Shown here: positions 46,530 through 57,590 of the stretch, one piece after another
Numbering within the stretch: position 1 is the stretch's first letter
Layout: every line of letters begins with the position of its first letter
From: Kappaphycus alvarezii
Lineage: Eukaryota > Rhodophyta > Florideophyceae > Gigartinales > Solieriaceae
DNA: 64,000 bases
Reading direction: 5' to 3'
NCBI GenBank assembly: GCA_002205965.3
Contig: NADL03000599.1
Coordinates: 1,922,001 to 1,986,000 of the forward strand
The notes under the pieces: generated by a model
Told to the model about the DNA's origin: nothing
The model's input: only the letters and a program-made list of their open reading frames with translations
Database searches by the model: none
Position numbers and translations under genes: made by a program

Positions 46530-46790
46530 AAGCCACCAGTCTGCGTTTTTATCGCTCGGGGGGTTTTGATGCAAAGGCACGCTGCAGCAGCCGTCATGTC
46601 CAATGCGGCCTGCTTGATGGCTGGCCTGAAGGTAGCATTTTAGGAAGCGTAGTTCCTTCCCCATTACGCTGTAGGTATACCCTTTTTGAGTCGATTGCGG
46701 TTGTCTGGAAAACCATGGGATAGGTCGGAAATATCTTCCAACAGTAAAACACCCAAACGTTCCCCCTTTTTATCGCTTATTATTTCGCAA
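46530..46790 (+). pseudogene. Non-LTR retrotransposon C-terminus and 3' tail (lineage C)
   Basis: A frame reading QRHAAAAVMSNAACLMAGL, ending at a stop near 46640, matches the C-terminal residues of the elements at 56.1 kb (QRHSALTVTSNAACLLAGL) and 57.2 kb (RHAATTVISNAACLMAGL). The following 3' region includes a segment (about 46672-46745) found inverted at 56750-56818 and a tail AGTAAAACACCCAAACGTTC followed by CCCCTTTTT. Confidence 0.7.
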
Positions 46791-46795
46791 TAATA

Positions 46796-47545
46796 TTAAT
46801 AACGTGCAATGGCGATTTTCATTTCCGTGTGAAAATGATTCGCAATGTTGGTGTTGGCGCAATTGCGCTGGAAATAGTGAGTGTTCTGTGGGTTGCGTGT
46901 GATCTTTAGCCGTCGTTGCTGGGTGGGGCAGGGGTATTGTACAGTACATAGTAGTCGAGGAGCAGCATTACAGCATGCCGACCAGAAGATGTTGGCGTGT
47001 ACAACAATGTCTATGACTTTGCGTATTTTTGTCGGGGCCATAGAGTTTGCTACCATTACAGTGGAGGCGCTGTCAATGAGTGATGCTGGATGTACTTTAT
47101 TGTGGAGGAAGAATAAGAGCACGAACGAAGCGACGCGGACTGCCACTGGAATGCGTTGACCGTGCATAGCTGCAGGGAGATAGCCAGGGTCGCCCGACTT
47201 TGGTGATAGCCGTGTGTATCAGGATGTTTTGGGGGCTCCTTGGAAGCAAATGCGGGTGACACTACTGCACGATAAAGAGTGGCGTGGATGTTGCAGAGTA
47301 GTAGCATCCTAGCTAGTGCGTCCCCGTAATGCAACACACGCACCAGGGCAGTACAAATTGTAGGTGATGCTGCTGAGAATGGCTATGGTGACAGGAATTG
47401 CGACCTTGAAAGCAAACGAGTGTGCCGACCTCTCATCGGCGCGACACAAGCCCCTTGCAGTCCGTCGCCTTTGACTCTTTGGACACCTCGCCAAATGCCG
47501 CCACTCGCCCGGCTCGATGATTTCATCGAATGACCCCTGTCGCTT
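46796..47545 (-). other. Possible broken membrane-protein gene
   Basis: Three overlapping minus-strand frames each contain hydrophobic segments: FKVAIPVTIAILSSITYNLY (about 47350-47410), ALARMLLLCNIHATLYRAVV, and IPVAVRVASFVLLFFLHNKV (about 47085-47150). They join if one base is added near 47345 and again near 47200. The family is not recognised, no convincing start codon is seen because the frame runs into the (TACTG)n array, and the coding nature itself is uncertain. Confidence 0.25.
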
Positions 47546-47610
47546 GCCGCGTGTTTGCAAGTACTGTAAGATCGGTGCAATATGGCTCTCCGCGGGAGTC
47601 AATCCCGATG

Positions 47611-47655
47611 TACTGTACTGTACTGTACTGTACTGTACTGTACTGTACTGTACTG
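47611..47655. repeat. (TACTG)9 pentanucleotide array
   Basis: Nine perfect TACTG units, followed by TACAG, TG and two more TACAG units to 47670, so the array flips to its complement as in the arrays at 15.1 and 15.8 kb. It lies about 490 bp upstream of the RPAIN start. Confidence 0.9.
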
Positions 47656-48142
47656 TACAGTGTACAGTACAGTTGCGAGCCTCATGTCCTTTGGACGCTT
47701 GCACACGGCGGACACGCCATGCCCGTTGAGTTCCAAACTGTAAGGTGAGTTTATGTGTAAAGAAGTTGGTGCTTACAGTACACCTGAAGATCGTCGCGGT
47801 AGAGAAAAACAAAAAATAAATTCTTTCCCGCCAAATGAAGTAATTCGAAACGCAAACATTTTTTTTGTTCGGCCAAACCCCATCCCATCCGCTTGTTATA
47901 TTTTTAGGATTATTTTGGTGAGGTGTATTTGAGTAGGCTCCTGGCCCGATGACTGTATGCAGCAGAGAAATATGATGTGTATTGTACAGTTCAATGGCTT
48001 GCTCCAAAGGCCCGTTTGTACAAAGCGTTCGAGTCGAAACGACAATCTCTTTCCAAAGGGGAGGCATCGTTCAGTCGTCTTTACACTCCTGCCTCCGATT
48101 TTCCACACACCCTCGAGTGCCCATCATCCCTCTTCGTCAACC

Positions 48143-48802
48143 ATGCAACACTCGACAGACCGTCAAGAATATCGACGTCACGGCTGGTCACGCACCAGAG
48201 CGCCATGCTCAGAGTGGCGTCAACGTCTCTTTCAGTCATGCATGAACCGGGTAAGGGCGGAGAGGGAAGCCAATATCGCTTCGAGTCGTGCGAAGAGGCG
48301 CGAATTAGTCACCGAGGAGGCCGAGAATTTGCAACGTGAACAGGTTGACCAACTGCAGCACTTGTCTGCAGAGGAGATGAATCGATTGATTGAAGAGTTG
48401 GAAATCGAATTGGATAGGGAGAAGAGGGAGAGGGAGTTGCAAATGTTGAGGGATTTGGACGAAATCATTAGAGATAGAGACGATGAGATGCACGAGTTGG
48501 TGGATGGATATGGAAGGGGTGCAGTCGACGATGGTGTCATTTGTCCTGTTTGCGAAAGGGATGTGTTGCATGTCAGAGATGGGGTCGTGTTTTGCAGGTG
48601 TGGTTTAAGGTTGGATGGAGGCACGTATGATCAGTTGACCTTGGAAATGGTCCGGGAGAGACTTTTGGAGATCATCGAGGAGCACGGGCAGAGGGGATGT
48701 TATAGGAGGAGACCGCCTACATTCGCCTGCAAGGAGAGGTTTGGCTTCACCTTCATGCATGCATATTGTGATGCTTGCGACTTGGATTGTATCGTGTTGT
48801 GA
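48143..48802 (+). CDS. RPAIN: RPA-interacting protein (RPAIN-like)
   Basis: Intronless 219-residue protein with the RPA-interacting protein layout. The start at 48143 (MQHSTDRQEYRRHGW) puts the conserved basic region near the N-terminus: HGW at 13-15 and WRQRLFQSCMNRVRAERE at 25-42. The middle is a long acidic helix (about 55-120). The C-terminus has the zinc-binding signature CPVC (134-137), CRCG (151-154), a helix LTLEMVRERLLEIIEEH, His181, Cys186, FTFMHAYCDAC (C209, C212) and a very short tail. In animals this protein binds replication protein A and carries it into the nucleus. The frame is open for 62 codons further upstream, but that part is not conserved-looking. All zinc ligands are present, so it is probably functional. 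Confidence 0.85.
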   Translation: MQHSTDRQEYRRHGWSRTRAPCSEWRQRLFQSCMNRVRAEREANIASSRAKRRELVTEEAENLQREQVDQLQHLSAEEMNRLIEELEIELDREKRERELQMLRDLDEIIRDRDDEMHELVDGYGRGAVDDGVICPVCERDVLHVRDGVVFCRCGLRLDGGTYDQLTLEMVRERLLEIIEEHGQRGCYRRRPPTFACKERFGFTFMHAYCDACDLDCIVL

Positions 48803-50949
48803 GGTGGCTACTACCTGCTTTGCTTCCATGTACACTCACTCTAAATGGAATCTTCATCCCATCCTCCCGCTACTTCCTACATGTGAACGCCAAAAGAAAC
48901 CCCCCTATCCTCTCCCTTTGTCAGAAAAAGCTGCTGTCAAAATGGAAAAGCCATACACACTGCATCGACAAAGAGCTACGGAAACGCATCTGAAGACAGG
49001 GATGATCCACTCCAAACTGTACTACAATGGCCATGCCGTATTTGAGGATGTTTTTAGCTAGGATTCTAATGCCGGGGCGGATGAAATCTATATCGATGAC
49101 GACGCCTTCATATCTTTTACCACCAGAAGCACCGCAATGTACCCTTTCAAAAGGATTTGAAAAAGCACCAACAGGCGAATTCGAAAGTTTCTCGTTACCT
49201 TGTCGTCTGCACAGCAGTTTGTTGAACATGTGTGCGGAGCAGTGGGGGCGAATCTCGTGTATCGGCGATTACTCGGTTGATATCAAGAGCCGAGCTGTAG
49301 AATTGGCTCCAATGGTTATTCCGACTCATGGCTTTCCCTTGTGACGAGGATCGAAACACTTTTGAACGGGCTTAGCAGGCCATTCCAACTGAACTATCAG
49401 TTGGCATGATTGGAGTCCATTCGGTGGAAACCAAGAATTGCGCGAAGAGTTTGACGATACGAAACGTAATTTGGCAGAAGGTAGAGATTATCCATATCCA
49501 AGGAAATTTAGGTGCGAAACGATTGAATGCGGATAACGCAGAAAGCTGTTCGGTTGAGGAGGGCAGGTATTGTCACTGCAATCATCGAGCCCGACGTAGA
49601 CATTGGGACATTGAATACCGAGCCTTGCATAGCATGTCATTGTGTAGGTGTCTTACTATCCCCCGTGTATATGTTGGCTTTTCCGCCTGATTGATGAAAG
49701 AGCCCGCCCCCATCAATGAAATAAATCATATCACGATTACTGAGACGGTAATCGAAGCCGCATCGACAGTGACGCGAGTTAGGTGCATGCGAGAGGGTTC
49801 CGAACTGTTGTCTACACAAATTGCTTGCGCCCGCACAAAAGTATGCCTCTCTCCAAAGAAGGGGAGGACAAGAATACAGAGCAGGGGGTGCTCGAATAGG
49901 TCGTGGGACTGTGACCAAATGCTGAGTCCAAATGCCAAGCCCCTGCAACTCCCAAGAACTTGGCTTAATGCAGCTTAGGTCGAGACTGAGGCAGGGGTGA
50001 ACTAGAAGCAAGGAATTAAGTCACCAACTCTATGCTGAGCTGCATCTCCGGCAACGTCGACAAGGCTGTACGAGAAGAGTAAATTCCAGAGAGAGCCTGA
50101 AAATCAAGTTGACCAACGCAGATAACTGGATACTGGTCTTGACAAGAATCGCCAAGCTTTGAGATCGTCCCTCCTGTTTGCGCAACAGCATGTGCAGAGC
50201 CCTATACAAAAAGAAATTGACGTAAGTGAAAAACTGAAAAGGCATCGAGGTCTCTATGCGTCCCAAATTGTGGGATGCAAGCAGTGTAAAGGCGAAGGCA
50301 GTTGAGAATCGCCCTTGATATGCATTGCCTGGGATTGATGATACTTGACTCCTTTGTCGCTAGGTACAAACGTAATAGGGAAATGCATGCTCGAGCGTTC
50401 GAAGACCAGGGTCGAGAGTAGAGCAACGACGACAAAAGACAGGACTGACTGTGGCTTTAGTATGTGTACCTTGAGGCTTGTCCAGGACAGCATTCCGCCA
50501 GAGTTTCGGTACTTGCCAAAGCTCTGCAAATTTGCGAGCATTCTGGACGGCTTCTGGCGTTGAGCAACCCTTCTGCAGGAAAGGCAGTGAGGGACAGATC
50601 GCAGAGTCGACGCAATCAGACAATGTCGGGACGATGCGGTTGTGATTCCAAGGGCTTCTTAGAAGTTCCACTTCCCGCTGGTTTCTTCATCCCAGCCTTT
50701 GTCCACTTCCCCTACCCTTTACATTTTGCATTTCCTCTTTGAAATACTCCCCCCTGCATCCTTTTTTGGCGTCCTTACGACCACCACAGTTACTTGCAGA
50801 GGCAGAGGCACCGTAGTTTCTGTTTGCTTTCTTCTTCGCAACATCCAACACGCCTCCTCTTTATCTTCCCTCCCCAACACCCCCCCATCTCGTACATTAT
50901 TTTCCCTGCACCAGATCTAACTCATCTCCATGGAGACCCATAAATACAT
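48803..50949. other. No supported gene
   Basis: Several frames of 70-125 codons on both strands overlap each other and show no family motif or consistent coding signal. I see no repeat shared with the rest of the window. Confidence 0.4.
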
Positions 50950-51310
50950 CTGAGCACTAGCAACGCATCATATCACCATTACTAACCCATTCCGTGGCGA
51001 TAAAGCTCACTGCCCGCTCTTTGCTAGGTATATCAATGAGACCTTCACTCCATCCCTCAATATCCTTGGCACCTACCGCCCCAACCTCTCGAGCCATGGC
51101 GAATCCTGTCGTCCGTTAGAAGATCCACGCGTCCCAACCGAGAAAACTCGACTGCAACATATCGCATTGTGAAAACATTCCTTCCTCTCCCGCAGCCCGT
51201 ACCGCAAGTCCTTTCAACATACTTCTCACGTCATAAGCAGAACGCCAAAGCACGACCTAGCTCATCCAAATCATCGTCCTCCAATCATGTATATCTTTCC
51301 TAAACCTACC
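50950..51310 (-). pseudogene. Coding-like fragment, unknown
   Basis: One minus-strand frame reads AYDVRSMLKGLAVRAAGEEG, SFLGWDAWIF, a single stop, then FAMAREVGAVGAKDIEGWSE and IPSKERAVSFIATEWVSNGD before a stop. The composition is protein-like (balanced charged and hydrophobic residues) whereas the opposite strand is not. I cannot name the family. It lies directly downstream of the MiaB gene and may be a remnant of a deleted gene. Confidence 0.25.
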
Positions 51311-51360
51311 ACCGCTCCTGCACCACACACAAACACGCCGAAAATGTAAATCGCACTCAT

Positions 51361-53402
51361 TTACCACGGATCTCCTACAGCCTTTCCCCGCAAACTAAAT
51401 GCAAATGCCTCCTCAACCAACACATTCACAATCTTCCCTACGTACTTTTCTCCCACCCCTTCAAAAAACACAACCCGATTCGTTCTCTCTCTACCCATCA
51501 ACTCCTTTTCATTCTTCACGTTTCGCCCTTCGACCAACACCTCCACTTCCCTCCCTATGTATCTCTCACTCCTTTCCGCCGCCTGCTCTCTCATTAATCT
51601 ATTCAACACGCCTAACCTTCTACTCTTCGTCTCTTCGTCCACTTGATCTTCCCTAACCCCAGCATCAGTGTTGGGCCTTGCGGAGTAGGCTCGTACCATG
51701 TTTGAATCAAACACTACATCCTTAATCAAACGTACGGTATTCTCAAATTCTTCCTCCTTTTCCCCGGAAACCCCACAATCGTGTCTGCACAAATAGACGC
51801 GTCCGGCATTCGCTCACGGATCCTTCTTGCCATGTCTCGATATCGATCCCCCGTGTATCCCCTCCTCATCTCCTTCAACACCTTGTCGTCTCCAGATTGC
51901 GGAGGGACATGAAAGTGTTCCATAACCTTTGGCAGCTCTGCCACTGTTGAGATCAGCTTATCCGAAACGTACCTGGGATGTCCCGTCGTAAATCGAATCC
52001 GCTCAATCCCCTCCACATCATGAATAAATCTCAACAAGTCTGCAAACGACCGACGAGGAGACAAGTCTCTTCCGTATGCGTCCACGTTCTGCCCCAACAA
52101 CACCACCTCTCTATATCCATCCTTTGCAAGTCCTTCTAACTCCTCCCGAATTGCCTCCATGGACCGACTCTGCTCCAACCCCCTCGTATTCGGCACGACG
52201 CAATACGAACACTTTTCCAAACATCCGTAAATAACGTTAACCCAGGCAGTCACCTTGGACCCTCTCACAGGCTTTGAAATATCCTCCTGAATGTGAATAG
52301 GATCTACCGCGACAATCTGCGTCATATTCCGTTCAAAATTATCCAAGACCTCCCCAATGCGGTTCGCATACTGCGGCCCCATGACAATATCCACCTCTGG
52401 CACTCTCGTAAGCAACCTCTCAGCCTCCTGCTGTGCCACACAACCTGCAACGATGAGGGTCACCTCTGACGAAGCATCCCACTTTCTCTGCGCATGTGGC
52501 CCGAGATATGAATACACTTTCTGTTCCGCATGATCCCGCAAGGCACATGTATTGAGCAAATAAATGGCCGACTCTTGTGGACGGCTTGTCTCATGGTATC
52601 CACGGCGTTGTAATTCGGCGGCAATGCGTTCCGAATCACTGACATTCATCTGACAACCAAATGTGTGAATAAAGTATGACCGCGGGTCTATGAATGGTTT
52701 CTTCGGAGAAGTGCGACGCATGTTGGGTGTGACAGGAAAACCAGGGCCGCGACGAAGTCCACGAAAGGTGGGTGAAACAGCATGGCGGATATCAGTGACA
52801 ACGAAAACCTCCCAGCCGTAGGAGAGTTTGACCATTTGAATGGCACCAGGTCTTGAGGTGACCGCTTGTTCCAGCAGTTCGGGGTGAATGGCTGCTTCTT
52901 GTGATACCGGACTGGACAAACCGGGCAGTGACTGTTTCACCGGGATTGTGAACCAACCGGTGTCGCCTCGCCGAGCCTTTGTGGATTGGCAGACGGAGAG
53001 AATTTCTGCTAATTCGGAAAGTGAGGCAAGTTTGTTCTTCACTCTTTGCAAGACAAGATCGGCCATATCTTGGGAGAGTACACGACAATGAGTGAGACGA
53101 ATTGCTTCGACAGTGTGGTTGGAAAAGTCATAATAGCGTGGGCTGGGAGAGGAAAGAGGCTTGAAATGCTGGGTGGATAAAGGTGAGGAGGCGTTGTCGC
53201 GGGAGTGATCCCGCGGCGCAGCAAGGGCAGCGTACGGAAGGCGCTGTTGGTAGAGAACGGGATTGCGACGTGGGAGGCGATTAGGAGACTTTGTTGCGAT
53301 GGAATGGTGATGAAGGGATGTTGGCGATGGCGCGACGGTGGAAAAGGCAACTTGGGTTGGGCGGCTTTTTGACAAGCTCATGAGAGCAGGAGCATTGAGC
53401 AT
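51361..53402 (-). CDS. miaB: MiaB-type tRNA methylthiotransferase fused to a parvulin-like domain
   Basis: Radical-SAM enzyme that adds a methylthio group to N6-isopentenyl-A37 of tRNA. Residues 1-95 are Ser/Arg/Pro-rich with few acids, like a plastid transit peptide (inference). Residues about 98-208 look like a parvulin prolyl isomerase: [27 protein letters not shown], and [10 protein letters not shown]. The MiaB part starts near 241: HTFGCQMN (Cys250), [12 protein letters not shown] (Cys286), [11 protein letters not shown] (Cys321), then CLEKCSYC (Cys394/398/401) for the radical-SAM cluster, [19 protein letters not shown]. At GFPG (544-547) the frame breaks, and the protein continues from about 51760 in the next frame ([36 protein letters not shown] for the TRAM domain) to a stop at 51361-51363. 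One extra base in the C4 run 51762-51765 restores [12 protein letters not shown]. The sequence is closer to cyanobacterial MiaB than to CDK5RAP1, so a plastid enzyme is likely. About 680 residues in total. Confidence 0.85.
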
Positions 53403-53760
53403 GGGAATGCTCGACTCTGGCTACGGCCTTGAAATCACGTGCAAATAGCGCCCACTCGAGGATTGTGGGACGTCGTGGTCGGGGAATGGTGCTGCCTCCA
53501 GAAGTTTTTCCAGTGAGATGTCAACCGGTATGCTCACGGTTACGCGGTACTCTTCGCAGTTTGACTCTGCAACAAGAGGCGAATGTGGAGATCGAACTGC
53601 AGTATACTGTACTGTACTCTACCTACATACGGTAACCCTCGAGGGGTAGACCAAAGAAATCTAAGATTTCAAAAAAGAAGTACAGTACTGCATCTTTGTA
53701 AAACAAACAAAACGAACTTTAACGCCCCAGGAACAGAAACAGGCCAACATTCGTCGTGCC
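53403..53760. promoter_or_regulatory. MiaB upstream region with TACTG units
   Basis: The first ~350 bp upstream of the MiaB start hold TACTG TACTG TACTC at 53605-53619 and GTACAGTACTG near 53688, about 205 and 285 bp from the ATG. The role is inferred from the same motif at other genes. Confidence 0.3.
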
Positions 53761-56211
53761 ATGAGACTCGCCCGCGAAGGAGCATATGGGAAAGCTGCAC
53801 AGGCATTAGGATCTCTAGGGGTGTTACCGGCCACTAAATTGGTGTCTGACGCCCTCCGAGCTAAACATCCTCAATCCCCCCGGGAGGATGAGGAACACTT
53901 CGAACCGCCTTCCGCACCCCCGATATCTCAGCGATCACAAAGGATGAGGTTTTGCGGGCAGTTCGCTCTTTCAAACCCGGTTCAGCCCCGGGGGATCCGG
54001 ACTTCGCCCCTCTCACGTCGAAGAGCTTCTACGGACACCCACATCTTCCTCGCAGGGGAAATTCTTGGATTCATTAACAGAACTTCTGAACGTCCTGGCT
54101 TCCGGAAAAGCTCCTACTGCCCTCGCCCCGTGGATTGCTGGAGCCCCACTCACACCACTTGCGAAGAAAGACATGACTCCGCGCCCCATTGCAGTGGGAG
54201 AGACTTTGCGACGGTTAGTTAGCAGCTGCCTTGCTACTCGGGTCAATGAAAAGGCCTCCACCTACTTCCAGCCTCTTCAGGTTGGTATCGCCACAAAATC
54301 AGGAACAGATGCAGTAGTTCACGGTGTTCGACGCATCGTGAACAAGTTCGGTACACGCCCTGAATATGCGCTCTTGTCGGTCGACCTGAAGAATGCGTTC
54401 AACCTGTGCAGCCGTGCTTCCTTTTTTAACGCAGTCCGGAACCTCTTTCCTCAGCTGCTCCCTTGGGTACTGTATTGCTACAACAACGATCCAGCGTTCC
54501 TCTGGACGGGATTCGAGACTATACGGAGTGTTGTGGGTACTCAGCAAGGAGACCCGCTCAGCGGATTGCTTTTCGCTATCGTACTCCACCCCATCGCCCT
54601 AAAGATCAAAGAGCTATTGTCGGGATCCCCCGACGAGGACACAGGGTTAGACACACTGCTTTTGGAGCTTTGGTATCACGACGATGGCTACATTGTAGCC
54701 AAACACGAGGATATACTCAAGGTAATCGAGGTTCTGTCTTCTCCCGAGGCCAAACGTCGTGGTCTCCATCTGGCAGTCTCGAAATGCAAAGTATGGTGGC
54801 CCACCGCCCCCTCCGCGTCGGTTCAGTCCGCATACCCCTGTGATATGCGGCAGGAATACAGTACTGGTACTTCGGTTTTGAACGCGCCAATCGGCTCCCA
54901 AACGTTCATGGAACAATACTTCCTGGACCATGTATACTCCCTTGAGCCTTTACTTAACGCTGTCATGGAAATCGAGGACGCGCACGCTTCATTCCAACTA
55001 CTGCGCAACTGCTTTGGGGTTTGCAAAGTGGGATACCTCTTGCGAGTTGTGCCGCCCTCTTGTACGCGGAAAGGGGCCGAATATTTCGACAGCTTAATCG
55101 AGAGGTGCTGCCGCACTTTAGCGGGTGGAATGCTAGACAACTGTATATTCAAGGAGCTGCAACTGCCCATTAAGGCACTACAGGAGAAGAAGCCGACCTT
55201 GGGAATCGGCCTCTCCTCCGCGCGAGATGTCGCCGCCGCTTCGTTTCTTGCGTCCAGCGCCGCGACGCAGCAGTTATGCGAGAAGTCTTTGCCGTCCTGT
55301 GTTCAAGACCTGACGCAGTACGAGGATGCTACAGCCGCCTTTACCGCATGGAGCGCCTCTTGTCGACCCTCAGAACGAATTCCGTTTAGCAACTTCTGCT
55401 CATCCAACCCACCATCGCAGAAGAAGCTAACGGATGCAATTCATATGGCTGTGCAAGAGGCCTTGCCGCTCGGAAACATCCGCACCCGCGCCTTCCGCGC
55501 TAGCATGTCCCTCCCCGGTGCCAAAGGCTGGGTCTACTGTGCACCTTGCCCTGGATTGAGGACGCACATCAAGAGCAAAGACTTTTCCGTGTGGTTCCAG
55601 TACTTTTGCCAAACCCCCTTATTCGCCCCAGGTACCCCTTGCCCCAAAGCAGGATGCCATGAAATGCTGGATATCTACGGGGACCACTTGCTACATTGTC
55701 GCTTTGGCTGCGAGCGGAATACTCGCCATAACAACCAGGTGACTTTACTGGGGAACGACCTTGCGAGAGCCGCCCGACGTCCATTCATCGAACCTCGTCT
55801 ACACTACCAAAACAGGACGAGGCCGGATATCAGGGCGATGGGAGCCGCCGGTGGCACGGATTACTTCGACGTAACCTTTGTCAACCCGCTCGCTCCCTCC
55901 CACGCAAGAGCCAGGGCTTTCAACCCACTCACAAGCCTCAACGCAGCTCACGCAGAGAAGCAGCGGAAATACCAAGGGTTCCTTGCTGAGCTGCCTGGGA
56001 GAAACAGGCTGGTTCCTGTCCCCATCTCAACGCTGGAGGATGGCATCCGGCGGCGTTCTCCGTCGTCAAGGAACTCGCGAGAACCGTTGCCACCCGCGCA
56101 ATGGAACGGTTTTCGAAGGTCAGAGCCATTCTTTTACAGCGGCACTCCGCTTTGACAGTAACCTCCAATGCCGCTTGTTTGCTGGCTGGCCTCCCTTCCA
56201 CCTTCTGGTAG
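53761..56211 (+). pseudogene. Non-LTR retrotransposon polyprotein: RT, zinc finger, restriction-like endonuclease
   Basis: Best preserved retroelement here. The N-terminal part reads MRLAREGAYGKAAQALGSLG, then (after a shift at C5 53917-53921) TKDEVLRAVRSFKPGSAPG, then (after a shift at G5 53990-53994) GLRPSHVEELL. An intact 696-codon stretch follows from 54065. Numbering from its first Met: TPRPIAVGETLRRL 38-51, LLSVDLKNAFN 103-113 (Asp107), GTQQGDPLSGLLFAIVLHP 158-176, WYHDDGYIVA 203-212 with the catalytic Asp pair 206-207. The C-terminus has CPKAGCHEMLDIYGDHLLHC, RTRPDIRAMG and YFDVTFVNPLA (restriction-like nuclease), then LVPVPISTL. One missing G near 56035 moves the true end to the stop at 56209-56211 (…SNAACLLAGLPSTFW). 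Elements of this R2/CRE-like architecture cleave the target with the nuclease and prime reverse transcription there. Only three small frame errors, so it is young or mis-sequenced. Confidence 0.85.
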
Positions 56212-56345
56212 ATTGGAGTGCCACCCACAGCTTTCGACGCATCGTACGGTTTCGCAATTGGCTTGACAATGATACGATATCTACGCTTCGGTGCAAATTT
56301 ACTGGATACCAACCCACATATCCACCACAGTAAATTAACCCCCCA
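56212..56345 (+). repeat. 3' untranslated tail of the 53.8-kb non-LTR element
   Basis: Contains CAATTGGCTTGAC, TCTACGCTTCGGTGC and ends about GTAAATTAACCCCCCATT. The same sequence, truncated, occurs inverted at 5395-5490. No poly(A). Confidence 0.65.
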
Positions 56346-57059
56346 TTCAGTCTTTGTAAACATGAGATCAAATTATGAAATGTTCCAATACCATCATATC
56401 TCACGACCTCGAGCAGCGTCTCCTTCAGTGCGGCCATTTTGAACGCAGGAGGCGGCAATACGAGGCCGCTGTCGCGGCTCGTGGTGGATGCTCGATGGGA
56501 GTAGTGCACGAACTACCGTAGTTTCTCTGGGACTACCGAAGATCGGTATTGATAACTGCTGGGACCCCTTTCCCGACAGCGGGATGCCCTAATGGTACTG
56601 TCGAGCACGTGCACTTTTTAAGTCTGCCTTTTTTCTTTTTCCTAGGAGAGGTTCGAGTCCACGCATTTACAATGCGCATCAGAAGTATAGAATCAGGGGT
56701 ACCTTCCCAACCACTGAACACAGGGGGAAAGGTTTGGGTGTGTCACTCTTGGAAGATACATCCGATCTATCCAATGGTTTTCCAGACAACCACAATCGAC
56801 TCAAAAAGGCTGAACACAGCGCCTTGAACGGCATATCGCCTCAAAGCCGCCGCCAAGCTAAGTACAGCAGTGCTAATTCAAACCTATATTTATAGAATCA
56901 CAATACACTTTGGCGGGCTTAACCGACCACATCTTCCAGGCATTAAAATAACCCAAAAATTCCCCCCTTTGGCGGGAGAGTACGCACGTTTATCCCGCTC
57001 ACCTCGCTCAGCGCTGCGATATCCGCAAAGAGGAGAACATATCAGTCCTTCATTGCCAC
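56346..57059. other. Cluster of non-LTR 3' tails in both orientations
   Basis: 56750-56818 is an inverted copy of 46672-46745 (GGTTTTCCAGACAACC). 56935-56976 is a + strand tail, GCATTAAAATAACCCAAAAA followed by TTCCCCCCTTTGGCGGG. 56517-56587 shares TAGTTTCTCTGGGAC and CCTTTCCCGAC(A/G)GCGG with 59807-59887. No gene. Confidence 0.5.
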
Positions 57060-57394
57060 CACGACCAGAAGTCGGCTTGTGCCGATCCCAATTTCTACCC
57101 TAGGAGGCTGGCACCCGGATGCCTACTCACTGCTTACCGACATCGCCCGGGGTGTCGCTGTGAGGGCGATGGGGACCTACGGAAAGGTCCGAGCAGCGCT
57201 CTTTCTAAGGCACGCAGCAACTACTGTAATATCCAACGCAGCATGCTTGATGGCTGGTCTTGAGCCGCTACTTTAGAGAAGGTTACATTGTGGATACCAG
57301 TACGAATATCAGCTATCTGACAGAGTATACTGGGACATAGCCGCCCACATATTTCAAATATTAAAGAACCCAACCTTTTTCCCCATTTGGCGGG
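57060..57394 (+). pseudogene. Non-LTR retrotransposon C-terminus and tail (lineage C, second copy)
   Basis: The frame RLVPIPISTLGGWHPDAYSL to HAATTVISNAACLMAGLEPL and a stop at 57274-57276 aligns with the end of the element at 56.0-56.2 kb (PVPISTLGGWHP after repair). The tail ATTAAAGAACCCAACC…TTTGGCGGG ends near 57394. 5'-truncated copy. Confidence 0.75.
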
Positions 57395-57590
57395 AATGTC
57401 CATCACAGTGAGGCTATGATTAAGACTGGTGACATACTGTAATAGCAAAGCAGTCCACCTCCCCAAACATCTGCTGCCATATTTCTCACCACAAAATGCC
57501 TCCCGGTACCTTTTTGATTGAGAAGGAGAGAGGAGCAATTGATGTCCTATTTGCCATAAAGTCGACACAACGGACGATACCTAGGAATAT

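Noticed and set aside
47309-48067. 252-codon minus-strand frame taken as one gene
   Set aside because: Its middle is a translated (TACTG)n array and its N-terminal half overlaps the upstream region of RPAIN. Only the C-terminal part is kept as a weak candidate.
53761-56211. Host reverse-transcriptase-like gene
   Set aside because: The zinc finger and restriction-like nuclease after the RT, and truncated sister copies nearby, mark it as a non-LTR retrotransposon.
56640-56670. tRNA B-box-like GGTTCGAGTCC
   Set aside because: The flanks do not pair as a T stem, and no A box or acceptor stem fits. No tRNA called.
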